A stretch of 64,000 nt of DNA, taken from the NCBI RefSeq assembly GCF_014205135.1, contig NZ_JACHMY010000001.1, forward strand, positions 7,750,001 to 7,814,000, in the 5' to 3' direction. The position numbers and the translations under genes are program-made. The notes beneath the pieces were generated by a model that was not told the DNA's origin, did no database searches, and saw only the letters and a program-made list of their open reading frames with translations. The DNA is from Kribbella italica. GTDB lineage: Bacteria > Actinomycetota > Actinomycetes > Propionibacteriales > Kribbellaceae. Within the stretch, counting starts at the first letter, position 1. Each line of letters opens with the position of its first letter. Below are positions 48,896 to 57,548 of this stretch, one piece after another.

Positions 48896-50169
48896 CATGC
48901 GGTCCCGATCGTTCTACCTCGGCCCCAATCGGCCCAGAGTATCGATCGCCAGTTGGAGTGATCTGGTCACGGCGGCCGAAGCGGGCGTCTTCCACGAGAA
49001 CCAGTGGGTCGAGCTCAAGGAAAACGTCCCCGCCGGGACTTCGGCCAACAGTGAGCTGGCCCGCGACCTGGCTTCACTGAGCGTTGACGGTGGTGTCTTG
49101 ATCATCGGTGTCCAGGACAAGACCCATGACATCGTCGGAGCTCCGCTCAAGGGGCTCGCAGACCGGATCACCCAGGTGGCTGGCAGCCGGATCAGCCCTC
49201 CACTGCAGGTCACGATCGCGCCGCCGTTCCATCATCCTGATGATCCGGATAGGGCAGTCCTGGTCGTGACGGTCCCCGCGTCTCAGACCGCGCCGCAGAT
49301 GGCCGATACCCGTTACTGGCACCGCAACGCCCAGGGTAAACAGGCCATGGGCGACTCGTACGTCCGGCTCCTCCTGCGTGATCGAGACCAACGCACAGAA
49401 GACTTCGAGCAGCGCCTCCGCGCGCTCGCGGACGAGGAGTTCGACACATGGCCCGCCGACGAGCGAGCCAACGGCCACCTCTACTTGCTCGCCGAGCCAG
49501 CCGCCGAGCGGGTCCCGGTGCCTCTCGATGAGACCGCGGCCGTCGACCTCGATCCCGGCGAACTCTGGCGCACCGTTCTCGGCCCTCAGCATGACCACCT
49601 AGCCCCGACGTTCCGGAGCCTCCGCACATCGGTGCCGCACCCGGACGGACTCCTCCTCGCGACACGGGATCGAGCCGCGGACCCTGCGGTGACCGAACGA
49701 GACCACCTGAGGCTCCTCATGCGCAACGAAGGGGCGGTCATGGTCGCCTGCGGCTCAGCCGTCGCCCCGCCGTACTGGCATGACCAGCGCCGCCGCGAGG
49801 TCGACGTGCGCAGCACGACACCATCAGCCGCAGATCCGGGGCGCATCGATCTGCAGAGTCACGTGGGCCCGGTTCGTACACACGTGGTGCGTGCTCGTGG
49901 CCCACCTGGCCGAGACCTACCTCGGCTACAGCGGCGAGTGGCGGCTTGGCATCTTCATCACCGGCACCCGCCTGGCCACCGCCACGAACAGCGGTATGTC
50001 GACGTTCCGCGGCTTCCAGGCCAGCGAATACATGAGCCAGACCACGGCGACCACCGGACAGTTGGCCGACGAGGCAGGCGAGGTAACGCTACGCCTGTTG
50101 ACTCGTCTGGCCCGTGGTCTCAACGCCGCCGCGTTCTACACGCCACTGCGATTCCCTCCACGTAGCTAG
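48888..50169 (+). pseudogene. AlbA_2/Schlafen-like ATP-binding protein, frameshifted
   Basis: The AlbA_2 domain is clear: NQWVELKENVPAGTSANSEL, DLASLSVDGGVLIIGVQDKT, HDIVGAPLKGLADRI and VLVVTVPASQTAPQM. Proteins of this type occur in defence loci and regulators. From about 49857 the frame turns into a poor sequence, while another frame carries on with RFVHTWCVLVAHLAETYLGY and ends at 50169. Adding one base near CAGAGTCAC joins them. The break may be a mutation or a sequence error. Confidence 0.7.
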
Positions 50170-50367
50170 TACGAGACAGCATGGGCAGCCCCAACTAGTC
50201 GGCCGGCTGCCCGGGCTGGGGTGATCGCTGCACAGCTGCCGGATCGCGCCCGCCCGGGGCGGTGCATCGGGCGCAGTTCCGGTCTGGTACGGCGCCGCCA
50301 GCAAGCCGCAGACGCGCGCTGCCCGTGCTCGCGCGGTCGGCTGTTGATCCTTCAGCCTTCCGGGGGC

Positions 50368-51225
50368 TCAACAGTTCGTCACCGGAGTGTCATCGGTGCG
50401 AGCGTCGACCTCGTTGACATGAGAACCGCTGGGATCGACGATCCAGAGGCGGGCGGAGTCCTTGCGCTTGAGCGGGGTGAATTCGAACGGCTTGCCGTGG
50501 TCGTCGACCTTGATTGAGCCGCGTTCGTTGGACCCGTACTGGTAGTCGACGGTCACGCTGAACCTGACGTGGTGTTCATCAGTGTGGAAGTTCAGCAGGA
50601 AGCCGAGCTTCTCGTTCTTGGCCAGAGTCACCATTCGCCTGAAGAAGTAGGGAGTGCTGGTGGCTTTCCCGTCTGCCGTCATTACATGCCCTACGAGCTG
50701 TGCGCTGTCGAGATCGAAATCCAGCAGCTCGAGATCACCGCCCCCGCCCTTCTCGATTAGTGGGCAGACCAGGGCCTTGGTGATGGCGGGCATTTTCTCG
50801 ATCGGATCGATGCGGATGTTGGTGATGGTGATGGTTTGCTCGCGGTTCCCGCGCAGGTAAACGACCGCTGGATTGGTCCGAACGGCTGGAACTCCACCGT
50901 CAGGAACCGGGCTGGTTCCTCGGTTGCTTCCGGAGTTCACCTGCTGCGCGAACCTCTCGGCCTTGCTGACGTCCTCGAACGCCATCGGCCAATCTCTGTC
51001 GAAGTACACCTTCTCAACCTTGATGGCGTCTGAGGTAGCTACCTTGTCCACCACCGGGCCGACCGGCACCAACTGTTCCGACGCGCCCGAAAGTGTTCCG
51101 GCTACCCATGCCCCGATGGCTAGAAGGGCGGCTCCGCCAGCCCCGCCAAACAGCCACTTGCGCCGTTTTCGAGTTGCCTTCGTTCGCTGCTTCTTGCTCT
51201 TCTCGTTTTTCTTCTTGCTGTTCAT
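50368..51225 (-). CDS. membrane-anchored extracytoplasmic protein (285 aa)
   Basis: It opens MNSKKKNEKSKKQRTKATRK, a basic cytoplasmic head, followed by one membrane helix (GGAGGAALLAIGAWVAGTLS). The remaining 230 residues outside are beta-rich (NREQTITITNIRIDPIEKMP, FSVTVDYQYGSNERGSIKVD). ATG 51225 is chosen; the open frame continues upstream into the prim-pol remnant. Function unknown. Confidence 0.65.
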   Translation of the reverse strand: MNSKKKNEKSKKQRTKATRKRRKWLFGGAGGAALLAIGAWVAGTLSGASEQLVPVGPVVDKVATSDAIKVEKVYFDRDWPMAFEDVSKAERFAQQVNSGSNRGTSPVPDGGVPAVRTNPAVVYLRGNREQTITITNIRIDPIEKMPAITKALVCPLIEKGGGGDLELLDFDLDSAQLVGHVMTADGKATSTPYFFRRMVTLAKNEKLGFLLNFHTDEHHVRFSVTVDYQYGSNERGSIKVDDHGKPFEFTPLKRKDSARLWIVDPSGSHVNEVDARTDDTPVTNC

Positions 51226-51335
51226 TAACTGGCCCCCTAGGTCCCGCCCTATGGGTATCGGCCCAGCGCAACGAATCGTTACAGACTGCCTTCCCAATGA
51301 GGTTTCGTGTACGGCGACCAGCCCTGCGCCCTGAA

Positions 51336-51818
51336 TCAGCGACTGCCGATGAGAGCTGCCAGCCAGGCCGGCAGTAGCGCGACCGGGACGTCGACGTCGA
51401 TCACGTACTCGCGGCCGTCGACGATCGATCCGGGACCTGCGAGGTAGCCACCGAGTGCGCCCGGGGCCGCGGATGTCGATGCCTGGTCTGAGCCGGGAGG
51501 TGCCGCCGGCCACCGAGGCAACGCTCAGGCCGGGCGAGACCCTGAACACCAGTTGCCAGCCGTCCTGCGGCGTGCACACCTCGGGCCTGACCGGCCGCCG
51601 CTGATCCCACCGCCGGCACAGGTGGTCGAACCGGATCACGCCGTCGGCGCCGGCGTCCGCACTGCCACCTGTGTGGCGGTCCAGGTCGATGCCGACGATC
51701 CAGGAGGCGATGCCGATGTTCGCTCCGGCTGGCCAGGCGGCCCGGACCGCGGCAGTGTCAACGGAGCCGTGGCGGCCGGGGCAGGAGCGATAAGGGCGGG
51801 GCGATCTGGAGGGTATGT
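51336..51818 (-). pseudogene. bifunctional primase-polymerase (prim-pol) remnant
   Basis: Two frames carry pieces of a prim-pol N-terminal domain: AGANIGIASWIVGIDLDRHT with DGWQLVFRVSPGLSVASVAG and SRLRPGIDIRGPG, then one frame over GGYLAGPGSIVDGREYVIDV. The metal site Asp-x-Asp (GIDLDRHTGG) is intact, but the frame breaks after GIDIRGPG and the helicase part is missing. Prim-pol genes belong to plasmids and integrated elements, so this is probably debris of one. Confidence 0.7.
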
Positions 51819-51952
51819 GCTCACGCAACCTCGTCCAGCCGAGCACCTAGACGTGGCGGACTTCGGCCTCTGTCGGTGTGGCTGCCAGCCGGCTCCAAGG
51901 GGAGTGACCGGTCGTGAGGAACGCTGACCGCCCGCTCCCCAGGGAGCGATAC

Positions 51953-52390
51953 CTACTCGCTGATGAACAGCGTGCGGTAGGTCGGATCGGTCGGATGGGC
52001 GTACCCAGTCCAGCCGAGCGCGGCCCAGAATATGTCGGCATCCTCGGAGAACGCCGCGAAAGTTCGGTCGGTGTAGGCCTGGGTGAGGAGGTGGATCGCG
52101 CCGGTGCCGATACCGGTGCGGCGCCGATCTGCACGCACCTCGAAGAACTCGATCTCGGTGAAGCCTCCGGGTGGGGCGTGGACGCCATAGGCGTCTCCGG
52201 AGGTCGACTCGACGTCGATCTCGGCCCGAGCAACGTCCTCGCCGGTTTCATCGGTGATCGACCACCAATCGTTGCTCTCGCCGTTCACCTGCCGGTAAAC
52301 CCACCAGTCCTCGTTGAAACCTGCGCGGTCATCGAACGGAGGCTGAAACGCCTCGGGATCAGACACGCGCCGGATCAGTCGCAGAACCAT
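51953..52390 (-). CDS. GNAT-family N-acetyltransferase
   Basis: This 145-residue protein opens MVLRLIRRVSDPEAFQPPFD. The acetyl-CoA loop is IEFFEVRADRRRTGIGTGAI, followed by a C-terminal ALGWTGYAHPTDPTYRTLFI. I chose ATG 52390; the frame reaches 52510 but the extra part overlaps the ChrB remnant. Substrate unknown. Confidence 0.7.
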   Translation of the reverse strand: MVLRLIRRVSDPEAFQPPFDDRAGFNEDWWVYRQVNGESNDWWSITDETGEDVARAEIDVESTSGDAYGVHAPPGGFTEIEFFEVRADRRRTGIGTGAIHLLTQAYTDRTFAAFSEDADIFWAALGWTGYAHPTDPTYRTLFISE

Positions 52391-52449
52391 GCCGAGAGTG
52401 TCCCACTGCCCCGCCGAGAACGGCAGCTCGCGCGTCGGAGACTGGATGT

Positions 52450-52729
52450 CGAACGGACGTGGGCCGCCCGCGTTCGATATGCGCGCCTCGCACTTCGGCC
52501 ACCACGGCAACGACTGCAGCTTCGAAACGATCCCGCGCCACTACGACCTCACCGATCCGCTCCTCGTGGACCATCGACGGCATCGTCCAGGAAACAGACC
52601 TCGACGACGACCGGTATGACGCGCCAGAAGCTGCCCACTTCGGCATCGCCCTCCGCGGCCTGTCCATGATCGGCGACGACGAGCAGACACTCGCGATCGC
52701 AAGCCCTTATCCGACGGCCCCTGCGAATA
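52450..52729 (+). pseudogene. ChrB (chromate-resistance regulator) C-terminal remnant
   Basis: Two frames together give the ChrB C-terminal pattern: FDMRASHFGHHGNDCSFETI, PRHYDLTDPLLVD, then after a shift near 52565 IDGIVQETDLDDDRYDAPEA and FGIALRGLSMIGDDEQTL. Start and end are missing and the two frames differ by one base. No chromate transporter is next to it. Confidence 0.65.
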
Positions 52730-52849
52730 CAACCAGCGCCGCATCCAACCAGGCCGAGAGCCGCCTGATCCTGCGCTCTCGGGAGCGTCTTCTGGTCGTC
52801 CAGGGGTTCCGGCGTTGTGTTCTTGGACTGCATGGAGGGTGGCCGAAGG

Positions 52850-53158
52850 ATGATGATGCGTGCTCTGTGGAACGGTGCAGTGCTCGCGGAGAGCGACGAC
52901 CCCGTGGTCGTCGATGGTAACTACGACTTCCCGGCCTCAGCGCTTCGGGTGGAGTAGGTCACGCCCAGGTCGACCAAGTTGTTGTGCCCGTGGAAGGGCA
53001 TCGCGTCGAACTGCTGCGTCACGGTGAACGGCGCCACCAACGCCGACGCCGCATGGTCCGACCGTCATCCACTGCCGTTGGCGCGGAAGATCAAAGATCG
53101 GGTCGCGTTCGGCAACGGCGTCGAGATCGTTGCCTCCGGCCCTCAAGCCTCGAGCTGA
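52850..53158 (+). pseudogene. DUF427 protein with an in-frame TAG
   Basis: From ATG 52850 (GAAGG upstream) the frame gives MRALWNGAVLAESDDPVVVD and GNYDFPASALRVE. TAG at 52955-52957 follows, and the same frame goes on with LLCPWKGIAS, VTVNGATNADAAWSDRHPLP and ARKIKDRVAF. This is the full DUF427 pattern interrupted by one stop where a Tyr codon would be expected (TAC or TAT to TAG). Confidence 0.75.
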
Positions 53159-53670
53159 GCGAAATGCTCGAACGCGTGGCTCGCTCGTGAGATCGGTGCA
53201 GGCCTTCGGGGCTGATGCACTCACCGGATAACTCACCGCTTTCAATGGCAATCAGCAGCAACTTCTGGCATCCGGCCGCATGCCTCGATGCGCATACATG
53301 CAAGTCACGGGCGGCAACGAGTGTTGTCGCCCAATGATGACAAGCCTGGTCCGAGAAAGCGGGGGTTAGGGGTTCGAGTCCCCTCACCGGCTCTCTGATC
53401 TGGGCGTACGCCGCAGCGGCACCGCCCGGCCCTCAGGTCGGTCGCACGTCCCGGTGCTCAGCGGAATCCATCCGGGACTGCCGGCGAACTTCGTCGAAAC
53501 TTATGCAAACGCCCGTTGTCGGATCGGCTCGGCTACGGTGGCTGGAGTGGCTGTCGATTGCGGGACGGCCACTATCGAGAGTTGCCCCAGACCTCGGCAG
53601 CCCCTGTGGTTCTCGACCGCGGTCCGGAGATGCGGCCGCGCCGTGACTTACACCTCGAGAGGTCACGCTC
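53159..53670. other. gene-free stretch at the island's right border
   Basis: No supported gene. The segment holds the tRNA 3'-end fragment at 53368-53392. A minus-strand frame over it (opening with RGLEPLTP) is only the reverse reading of the tRNA T-arm. The promoter and leader of the sigma-factor gene must lie in the last 100-200 bp. Confidence 0.55.
53368..53392 (+). other. tRNA 3'-end fragment, candidate attachment site
   Basis: AGGGGTTCGAGTCCCCT forms a perfect T-arm (5-bp stem, 7-nt loop TTCGAGT) followed by CACCGGCT, like an acceptor 3' strand and discriminator. The D-arm and anticodon arm are missing upstream, so it is not a gene. Integrases of actinomycete elements use tRNA 3' ends as att, so this is probably one end of an integrated element. 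Its tRNA cannot be named. Confidence 0.6.
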
Positions 53671-54504
53671 GTGCATTTCTCACCAGAAGCCGATCGATCC
53701 GTCGTACCCGTCAACTGTTCGTCGCCCCGGCAACGTGCGCTGCGGGAGGCAGCGACGCAGGAGCTGCTGCAGGCCAGATCTGTTGCCGATGACAACGATA
53801 AGCGGCGGCGTCTCCTGGAGGAGGCCGTCGAGCTCAACCTGGAGATCGCCCGCGGGATCGCGCGGCGCTTCCGCGGTCGCGGAGCCGAGGACGACGACCT
53901 CGAGCAGGTCGCTTGCCTCGGGCTGATGAAGGCGGTCACGAACTACCGCCCGGAAACCGGGGTGCCGTTCATCGGGTACGCCGTACCGACCATTCGTGGT
54001 GAGGTGAAGCGGTTCTTCCGCGACTGCAGCTGGACGGTTCGCATTCCCCGTCGGCTGCAGGAGCTGCAGGGCAGGATCTCCCGCGCCTTGCCGTTGCTGG
54101 TGCAGGAGCTGGGCCGGGAGCCCACGACGGAGGAACTTGCCGAGCGACTCGGCGTGGACTGCGGCGAAGTGCGCCAAGCCGACGCGGCGAGAGGTTGCTT
54201 CACCGTGTTGTCGCTGGACCGGCGGGTCGGCGGCGACGACGGCGAGCTGCGCCTGGCCGACGTCGTTGCGGACGACGAGGATCCGCACCTGCGCCGGATC
54301 GACACGATCGACCAACTGGGCCCGTTGGTCAGCGAACTCGTCCCTCGGGACCAACGCATCCTCGAACTCGCCTTCGTCGAGAACTGGCGCCAGGTCGACA
54401 TCGGCCAGGACCTGGGGATCAGCCAGATGCAGGTCTCACGACTGCTCGCCAAGATTCTCGCCGGCTTGCGGGAACGCCTGAGCTCGACGGAAAACGCGGC
54501 CTGA
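53671..54504 (+). CDS. SigB/SigF-type RNA polymerase sigma factor (copy 1)
   Basis: This is a 277-residue group-3 sigma factor. Region 2: RGRGAEDDDLEQVACLGLMK and AVPTIRGEVKRFFRDCSWTV. Region 3: IPRRLQELQGRISRA. Region 4: ELAFVENWRQVDIGQDLGIS with QMQVSRLLAKIL. It directs the polymerase to GTTT/GGGTA-type stress promoters in the SigB/SigF group. GTG 53671 follows GAGAGG. A hairpin ends the gene. No anti-sigma factor or anti-anti-sigma factor is adjacent, unlike most SigB loci. Confidence 0.92.
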   Translation: MHFSPEADRSVVPVNCSSPRQRALREAATQELLQARSVADDNDKRRRLLEEAVELNLEIARGIARRFRGRGAEDDDLEQVACLGLMKAVTNYRPETGVPFIGYAVPTIRGEVKRFFRDCSWTVRIPRRLQELQGRISRALPLLVQELGREPTTEELAERLGVDCGEVRQADAARGCFTVLSLDRRVGGDDGELRLADVVADDEDPHLRRIDTIDQLGPLVSELVPRDQRILELAFVENWRQVDIGQDLGISQMQVSRLLAKILAGLRERLSSTENAA

Positions 54505-54518
54505 GTACCCGAGAGTCG

Positions 54519-54544
54519 CCCCGCGATCGAAAGGGAACGCGGGG
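54519..54544 (+). terminator. hairpin after sigma factor copy 1
   Basis: Arms CCCCGCG (54519-54525) and CGCGGGG (54538-54544) with a 12-nt loop follow the stop by 15 bp. Confidence 0.6.
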
Positions 54545-54719
54545 TAGGGCAGCACGGGCCGGCATGACGACCTGGTTCGCGACTTGCGGCAGGGGATCAG
54601 GCCCTCACGTGGCCGCGATCTCGCGACCACGTGAGGGCGACGCGATGGTGGTCGGTATCCCCGACTTCGCCGACATCGAACTGTCGAACCGAGCAGGCGA
54701 TGGCTGCCCGGAGGGTGAT

Positions 54720-54938
54720 TCAGTCGCTGATGCGGCGGAGCGCCGACGGTTTGTGGACCGCGGTCCGTCCCGACTTCTCGCTGCGGACCAAGTACTGCGG
54801 CTCCTCGGGTGAGGCGTCGACGGTGCGCTTGCCGGCGTGGGTCCGTTCGGTGAGCTTCTTCTCCACCGTGCCGCGCGCCGTACCGCCGTGACTGTCCCAT
54901 TCGACCTGGTCGCCCCGACGGAACGTGGTGTCAGCCAT
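54720..54938 (-). CDS. DUF2945 (HVA1/TUDOR-like) protein
   Basis: A 72-residue protein with FRRGDQVEWDSHGGTARGTV and a basic middle, then EEPQYLVRSEKSGRTAVHKP: the DUF2945 pattern, a small beta barrel seen in stress clusters of soil bacteria. ATG 54938 (MADTTF) is chosen over 54950. Its start overlaps the end of the 53-residue ORF by 8 nt, so it is the last gene of a four-gene overlapping chain. Confidence 0.8.
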   Translation of the reverse strand: MADTTFRRGDQVEWDSHGGTARGTVEKKLTERTHAGKRTVDASPEEPQYLVRSEKSGRTAVHKPSALRRISD

Positions 54939-55092
54939 GGCGAGGCCCATCGGTGGACGCTCGGGTGCTGCGTTTCGCCAGGATCACGCCGCCCCTGAAG
55001 AGAACGGGGATCAGACGGTCGGACCGGCCAGCGCGAGCGCGACGGCGAGTAGGCCGGCCGGGAGCGGACCACGCACGCCGTCGCGAGGTCAT
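54931..55092 (-). CDS. 53-residue ORF with a membrane-helix motif
   Basis: ATG 55092 forms an ATGA overlap with the SRPBCC stop, and the TGA at 54931 lies inside the start of DUF2945. Both junctions suggest a real coupled gene. The product is Arg-rich with RLIPVLFRGGVILAKRSTRA, almost the same motif as the C-terminal helix of the protein at 4514. One frame over, GPLPAGLLAVALALAGPTV reads as a first helix, so a frameshift may have split a two-helix membrane protein. Confidence 0.4.
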   Translation of the reverse strand: MTSRRRAWSAPGRPTRRRARAGRSDRLIPVLFRGGVILAKRSTRASTDGPRHG

Positions 55093-55550
55093 CGTGTGCC
55101 CGGGCTGACGTCTCCCCGCCAGGAGCCGGTCTCGGAACCACGAGCCTCGATGAAGGCCTTGAAGCGGGTCATGTCTGCTTTGATCCGTCGCGAGATGACG
55201 CCGGTCTTGTCGGCGACCGTCTCGGCGATGCCTTCGGGATCGATGTCGATCTGCGCGGTGACCCGGGTCTTGCTCTCGGCGAGACGGTGGAAGGTGATCA
55301 CGCCGGCGTGGCTGGTGCCGTCGACGGACTTCCAGGCGACCCGCTCGTCGGGGTGCTGCTCGGTGATGGTGGCGTCGAACTCCCGGGTCACGCCGCCGAT
55401 GCTCGTCTTCCAGTGCGTGTGGGTGTCGTCGGTCTGACGGATCTCGTCGACGCCGTCCATGAACTGCGGGAAGGACTCGAACTGGGTCCACTGGTTGTAG
55501 GCGGTGGTGACGTCGACATCGACGTCGACGGACTCGGTGGTGTTGCTCAT
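55089..55550 (-). CDS. SRPBCC (polyketide cyclase/dehydrase-type) protein
   Basis: A 153-residue START-like protein: TTAYNQWTQFESFPQFMDGV, then WKTSIGGVTREFDATITEQH and VAWKSVDGTSHAGVITFHRL. This subgroup (FESFPxFMxGV) is found in membrane-stress clusters and may bind lipids. AGGAG lies 6 nt before ATG 55550; ATG overlaps the oxidase stop. The long frame that reaches 56231 is an overlap shadow. Confidence 0.88.
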   Translation of the reverse strand: MSNTTESVDVDVDVTTAYNQWTQFESFPQFMDGVDEIRQTDDTHTHWKTSIGGVTREFDATITEQHPDERVAWKSVDGTSHAGVITFHRLAESKTRVTAQIDIDPEGIAETVADKTGVISRRIKADMTRFKAFIEARGSETGSWRGDVSPGTR

Positions 55551-56059
55551 CGGTTGCTCCTGTCGCTCAGGTCTACTTTTTCGTTGTCGGCGGGGAACTT
55601 GTCCGGGTCGCCGGAGACAGCCGCACGGACCGCCCCGAACATCCGCGCGACCTTGCTGCTCGGACCGTCCCAGTACTCCGCGCCCTCGGCGTGCACCTTG
55701 AGCAGCACCAGACCGGGAGTTCCGGGGCCGTCCGGGAACCAGATCTTCAGCGGCGCCGACCACAGTTCCTCGGCCTTCTGGCGGTCCTCGACGACCTCGA
55801 CGGTCCCGGTGATCGAGGTCCACTCGGCGTCCTTGTCGTTGGCGAACGACACGTTCACCTGCGGATTGGCCAGCGCATCGGCCACTTTCGCCGAGTCGGA
55901 GTAGGCGAAGAACCACAGGTCGCCGTCGAACTCGACCTCCTGCACCGCCATCGGCCGCGCGTGGTGCCGGCCGTCGAGGGTCATCGTGGTGAGCATGCAG
56001 CTCTGGGCTCGTTCGACCATCTCGGCAACCCGAGTGACCTGTTCGGTGTGTTCGGCCAT
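55547..56059 (-). CDS. pyridoxamine 5'-phosphate oxidase-like flavin protein
   Basis: This is a 170-residue split-barrel flavoprotein of the general stress protein 26/PNPOx type: QSCMLTTMTLDGRHHARPMA, GDLWFFAYSDSAKVADALAN, PQVNVSFANDKDAEWTSITG. It binds FMN or F420 and is typical of stress regulons. ATG 56059 is chosen; the frame reaches 56146 without a ribosome site. A 19-nt element with GGGTAC lies 35 bp upstream. It is the first gene of the four-gene chain. Confidence 0.88.
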   Translation of the reverse strand: MAEHTEQVTRVAEMVERAQSCMLTTMTLDGRHHARPMAVQEVEFDGDLWFFAYSDSAKVADALANPQVNVSFANDKDAEWTSITGTVEVVEDRQKAEELWSAPLKIWFPDGPGTPGLVLLKVHAEGAEYWDGPSSKVARMFGAVRAAVSGDPDKFPADNEKVDLSDRSNR

Positions 56060-56093
56060 GCTGGTGCACCCTCTTCGTTTCGGTGATCTCGAC

Positions 56094-56112
56094 TTCGAGC
56101 GCCCCGGTACCC
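56094..56112 (-). promoter_or_regulatory. shared 19-nt promoter element, copy A
   Basis: On the minus strand it reads GGGTACCGGGGCGCTCGAA. The identical 19 nt occur at 57392-57410 before another minus-strand gene. GGGTAC is the -10 type of SigB/SigF promoters. Here the UTR to ATG 56059 would be about 40 nt. Confidence 0.65.
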
Positions 56113-56227
56113 CAGGGACCGAAGCCGGAGACCGAAACTTGTGCACGACTGCCGCCCGGTCCGAGCAGGTCGGTCTGGTCGGGGTCTACGCCGCAGTGGC
56201 GTACGCCGACGCGCAGAGCCGCGGACA

Positions 56228-56347
56228 TCATCGAGCGGTAACCGACAGGTTGCGTCGTTGCCGTGGGCCCGCGGGATCAGCATCGGGGTTGTCGGGGTCC
56301 GGGTCGGGGAGTCCCGGAGGGAACGGTGGGATGGGATTGGTCGACAT
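56228..56347 (-). CDS. 39-residue proline/aspartate-rich protein
   Basis: MSTNPIPPFPPGLPDPDPDN then PDADPAGPRQRRNLSVTAR. GGAGG lies 6 nt before ATG 56347, one of the best ribosome sites in this region. It is 43 bp after the redox-enzyme gene on the same strand. It is probably disordered. Function unknown. Confidence 0.6.
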   Translation of the reverse strand: MSTNPIPPFPPGLPDPDPDNPDADPAGPRQRRNLSVTAR

Positions 56348-56389
56348 GAGACACCTCCAGTGAGCTGAAGGAGCCTCCGGTACCCGCGC

Positions 56390-57376
56390 TCACGCCGATC
56401 GGACAGGTCCGCGCGCCTCGGCATGGTCGGGCAGGGTGTTCCAGGTGGTCAGGAGGTGGGTGGCGAACAGGTTGTCGATGCCCAGGGAGCAGGCGGCGCC
56501 GAAGAGGATGTCGGCCTTCGCGTCCGGATGGTCGGCGGCGAAGGAGTCGCACAGGTCGTGAGCCGCGATCTGTTCGTGAACGGCGTCGGCCTCGACGTGT
56601 TCGGTGAAGTATCCGGCCTGGTCCTGTCGCGCGCCCAGTCGGGTCGCGCCGGCGGCGTACCGGCGGTTCGGCAGGGTCGAGGTCATCTCGAGCGCGGCCA
56701 GGTGCCCGAGCAGTGCGCCGATCCAACGGCCGTGCAGCGCGAAGAGTGACATGACGTTCGAGACCGCCAGGGTCACGGCCGGTACGTCGGGGACGTAGTG
56801 GCCGTAGGTGTCGTCGAGGCGTAGCCAGCGCATCGTCGTCCGGAAGAGCTCGGCGTGCATCCGCTCGGGACGGCCGCCGCCGTACTCGTCGGCCTGGATC
56901 TCCACGAGTGCGGCCTTGGTGGCGCCGTCCAGGCGAGGAATGCCGAAGCTGTGAGGGTCGGCTTCCTTGAGCTGGTAGACCGAGCGGTTCATGACGAACT
57001 CGGCGAACTGTGGAAGATCCGCGTGCCGGTGCAGATGGGCCGCCAGCGGCGGTCCGTCATCGGCGTCGACCAACGCGCGCAACTGCTTCGACACCGGGTC
57101 GTCTGTTGCCTGGGGCCACCAGGTCTGCCGGAGCCAGTCCGACCACCGCCGTTCGAGCTGTGCCCGGAACGCCAGGAGGTCCGGATCCCACTCGGCCTCC
57201 GCGGCGACGCCGTCGAACCCGCGATAGTTCAGCTCGTAGCAGCACCACAACGCCAGCTGGAAGTCGGCGTCGTTCCACGGCTCGAGCTGTCCGACCGCTG
57301 GAGGTGGCTCTTGACCGCCTCCGAGCCGTCCGGCCACCCAGCCACTCAGGGGTCCCCGTGCAGGTGGTACTCGCAT
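56390..57376 (-). CDS. iron-containing redox enzyme family protein (heme-oxygenase-like fold)
   Basis: This 328-residue protein has the pattern of diiron heme-oxygenase-like enzymes: LALWCCYELNYRGFDGVAAE, EFVMNRSVYQLKEADPHSFG, IQADEYGGGRPERMHAELFR and YFTEHVEADAVHEQIAAHDL. His and Glu pairs (E..Y/EADEYGGG/E-H-V-E-x-D-x-x-H) are ligands in this family. The reaction is unknown. GAGGAG lies 5 nt before ATG 57376, and a GGGTAC element just before it suggests control by the SigB/SigF-type factors nearby. Confidence 0.8.
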   Translation of the reverse strand: MRVPPARGPLSGWVAGRLGGGQEPPPAVGQLEPWNDADFQLALWCCYELNYRGFDGVAAEAEWDPDLLAFRAQLERRWSDWLRQTWWPQATDDPVSKQLRALVDADDGPPLAAHLHRHADLPQFAEFVMNRSVYQLKEADPHSFGIPRLDGATKAALVEIQADEYGGGRPERMHAELFRTTMRWLRLDDTYGHYVPDVPAVTLAVSNVMSLFALHGRWIGALLGHLAALEMTSTLPNRRYAAGATRLGARQDQAGYFTEHVEADAVHEQIAAHDLCDSFAADHPDAKADILFGAACSLGIDNLFATHLLTTWNTLPDHAEARGPVRSA

Positions 57377-57391
57377 GTTCGCTCCTCGTTG

Positions 57392-57410
57392 TTCGAGCGC
57401 CCCGGTACCC
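57392..57410 (-). promoter_or_regulatory. shared 19-nt promoter element, copy B
   Basis: Identical to the element at 56094-56112. Its GGGTAC box is about 30 nt before ATG 57376. A third GGGTAC box on the other strand (about 57506-57511, within CCGGGTACCTGG) precedes the FMN reductase. Confidence 0.65.
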
Positions 57411-57548
57411 GTGCGGAAACAGGCGTTCGAGCGGGGACCGGTCGGCCAGCAAACCCTTCTGTGACGGGTCGTCCCCAGGGGAGCGTGATTCGCTACGGAA
57501 ACCGGGTACCTGGGTGCGGACAGCAACGATCGGTTCGGAAAGGAACTC

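Noticed and set aside
53091..53387. Frame opening RGLEPLTP, often annotated as a protein near tRNA genes
   Set aside because: The start is the reverse reading of the tRNA T-arm; the remainder has no protein-like content.
54195..54812. 205-residue plus-strand frame over the end of sigma factor copy 1
   Set aside because: Arg/Gly-rich shadow that crosses a terminator hairpin.
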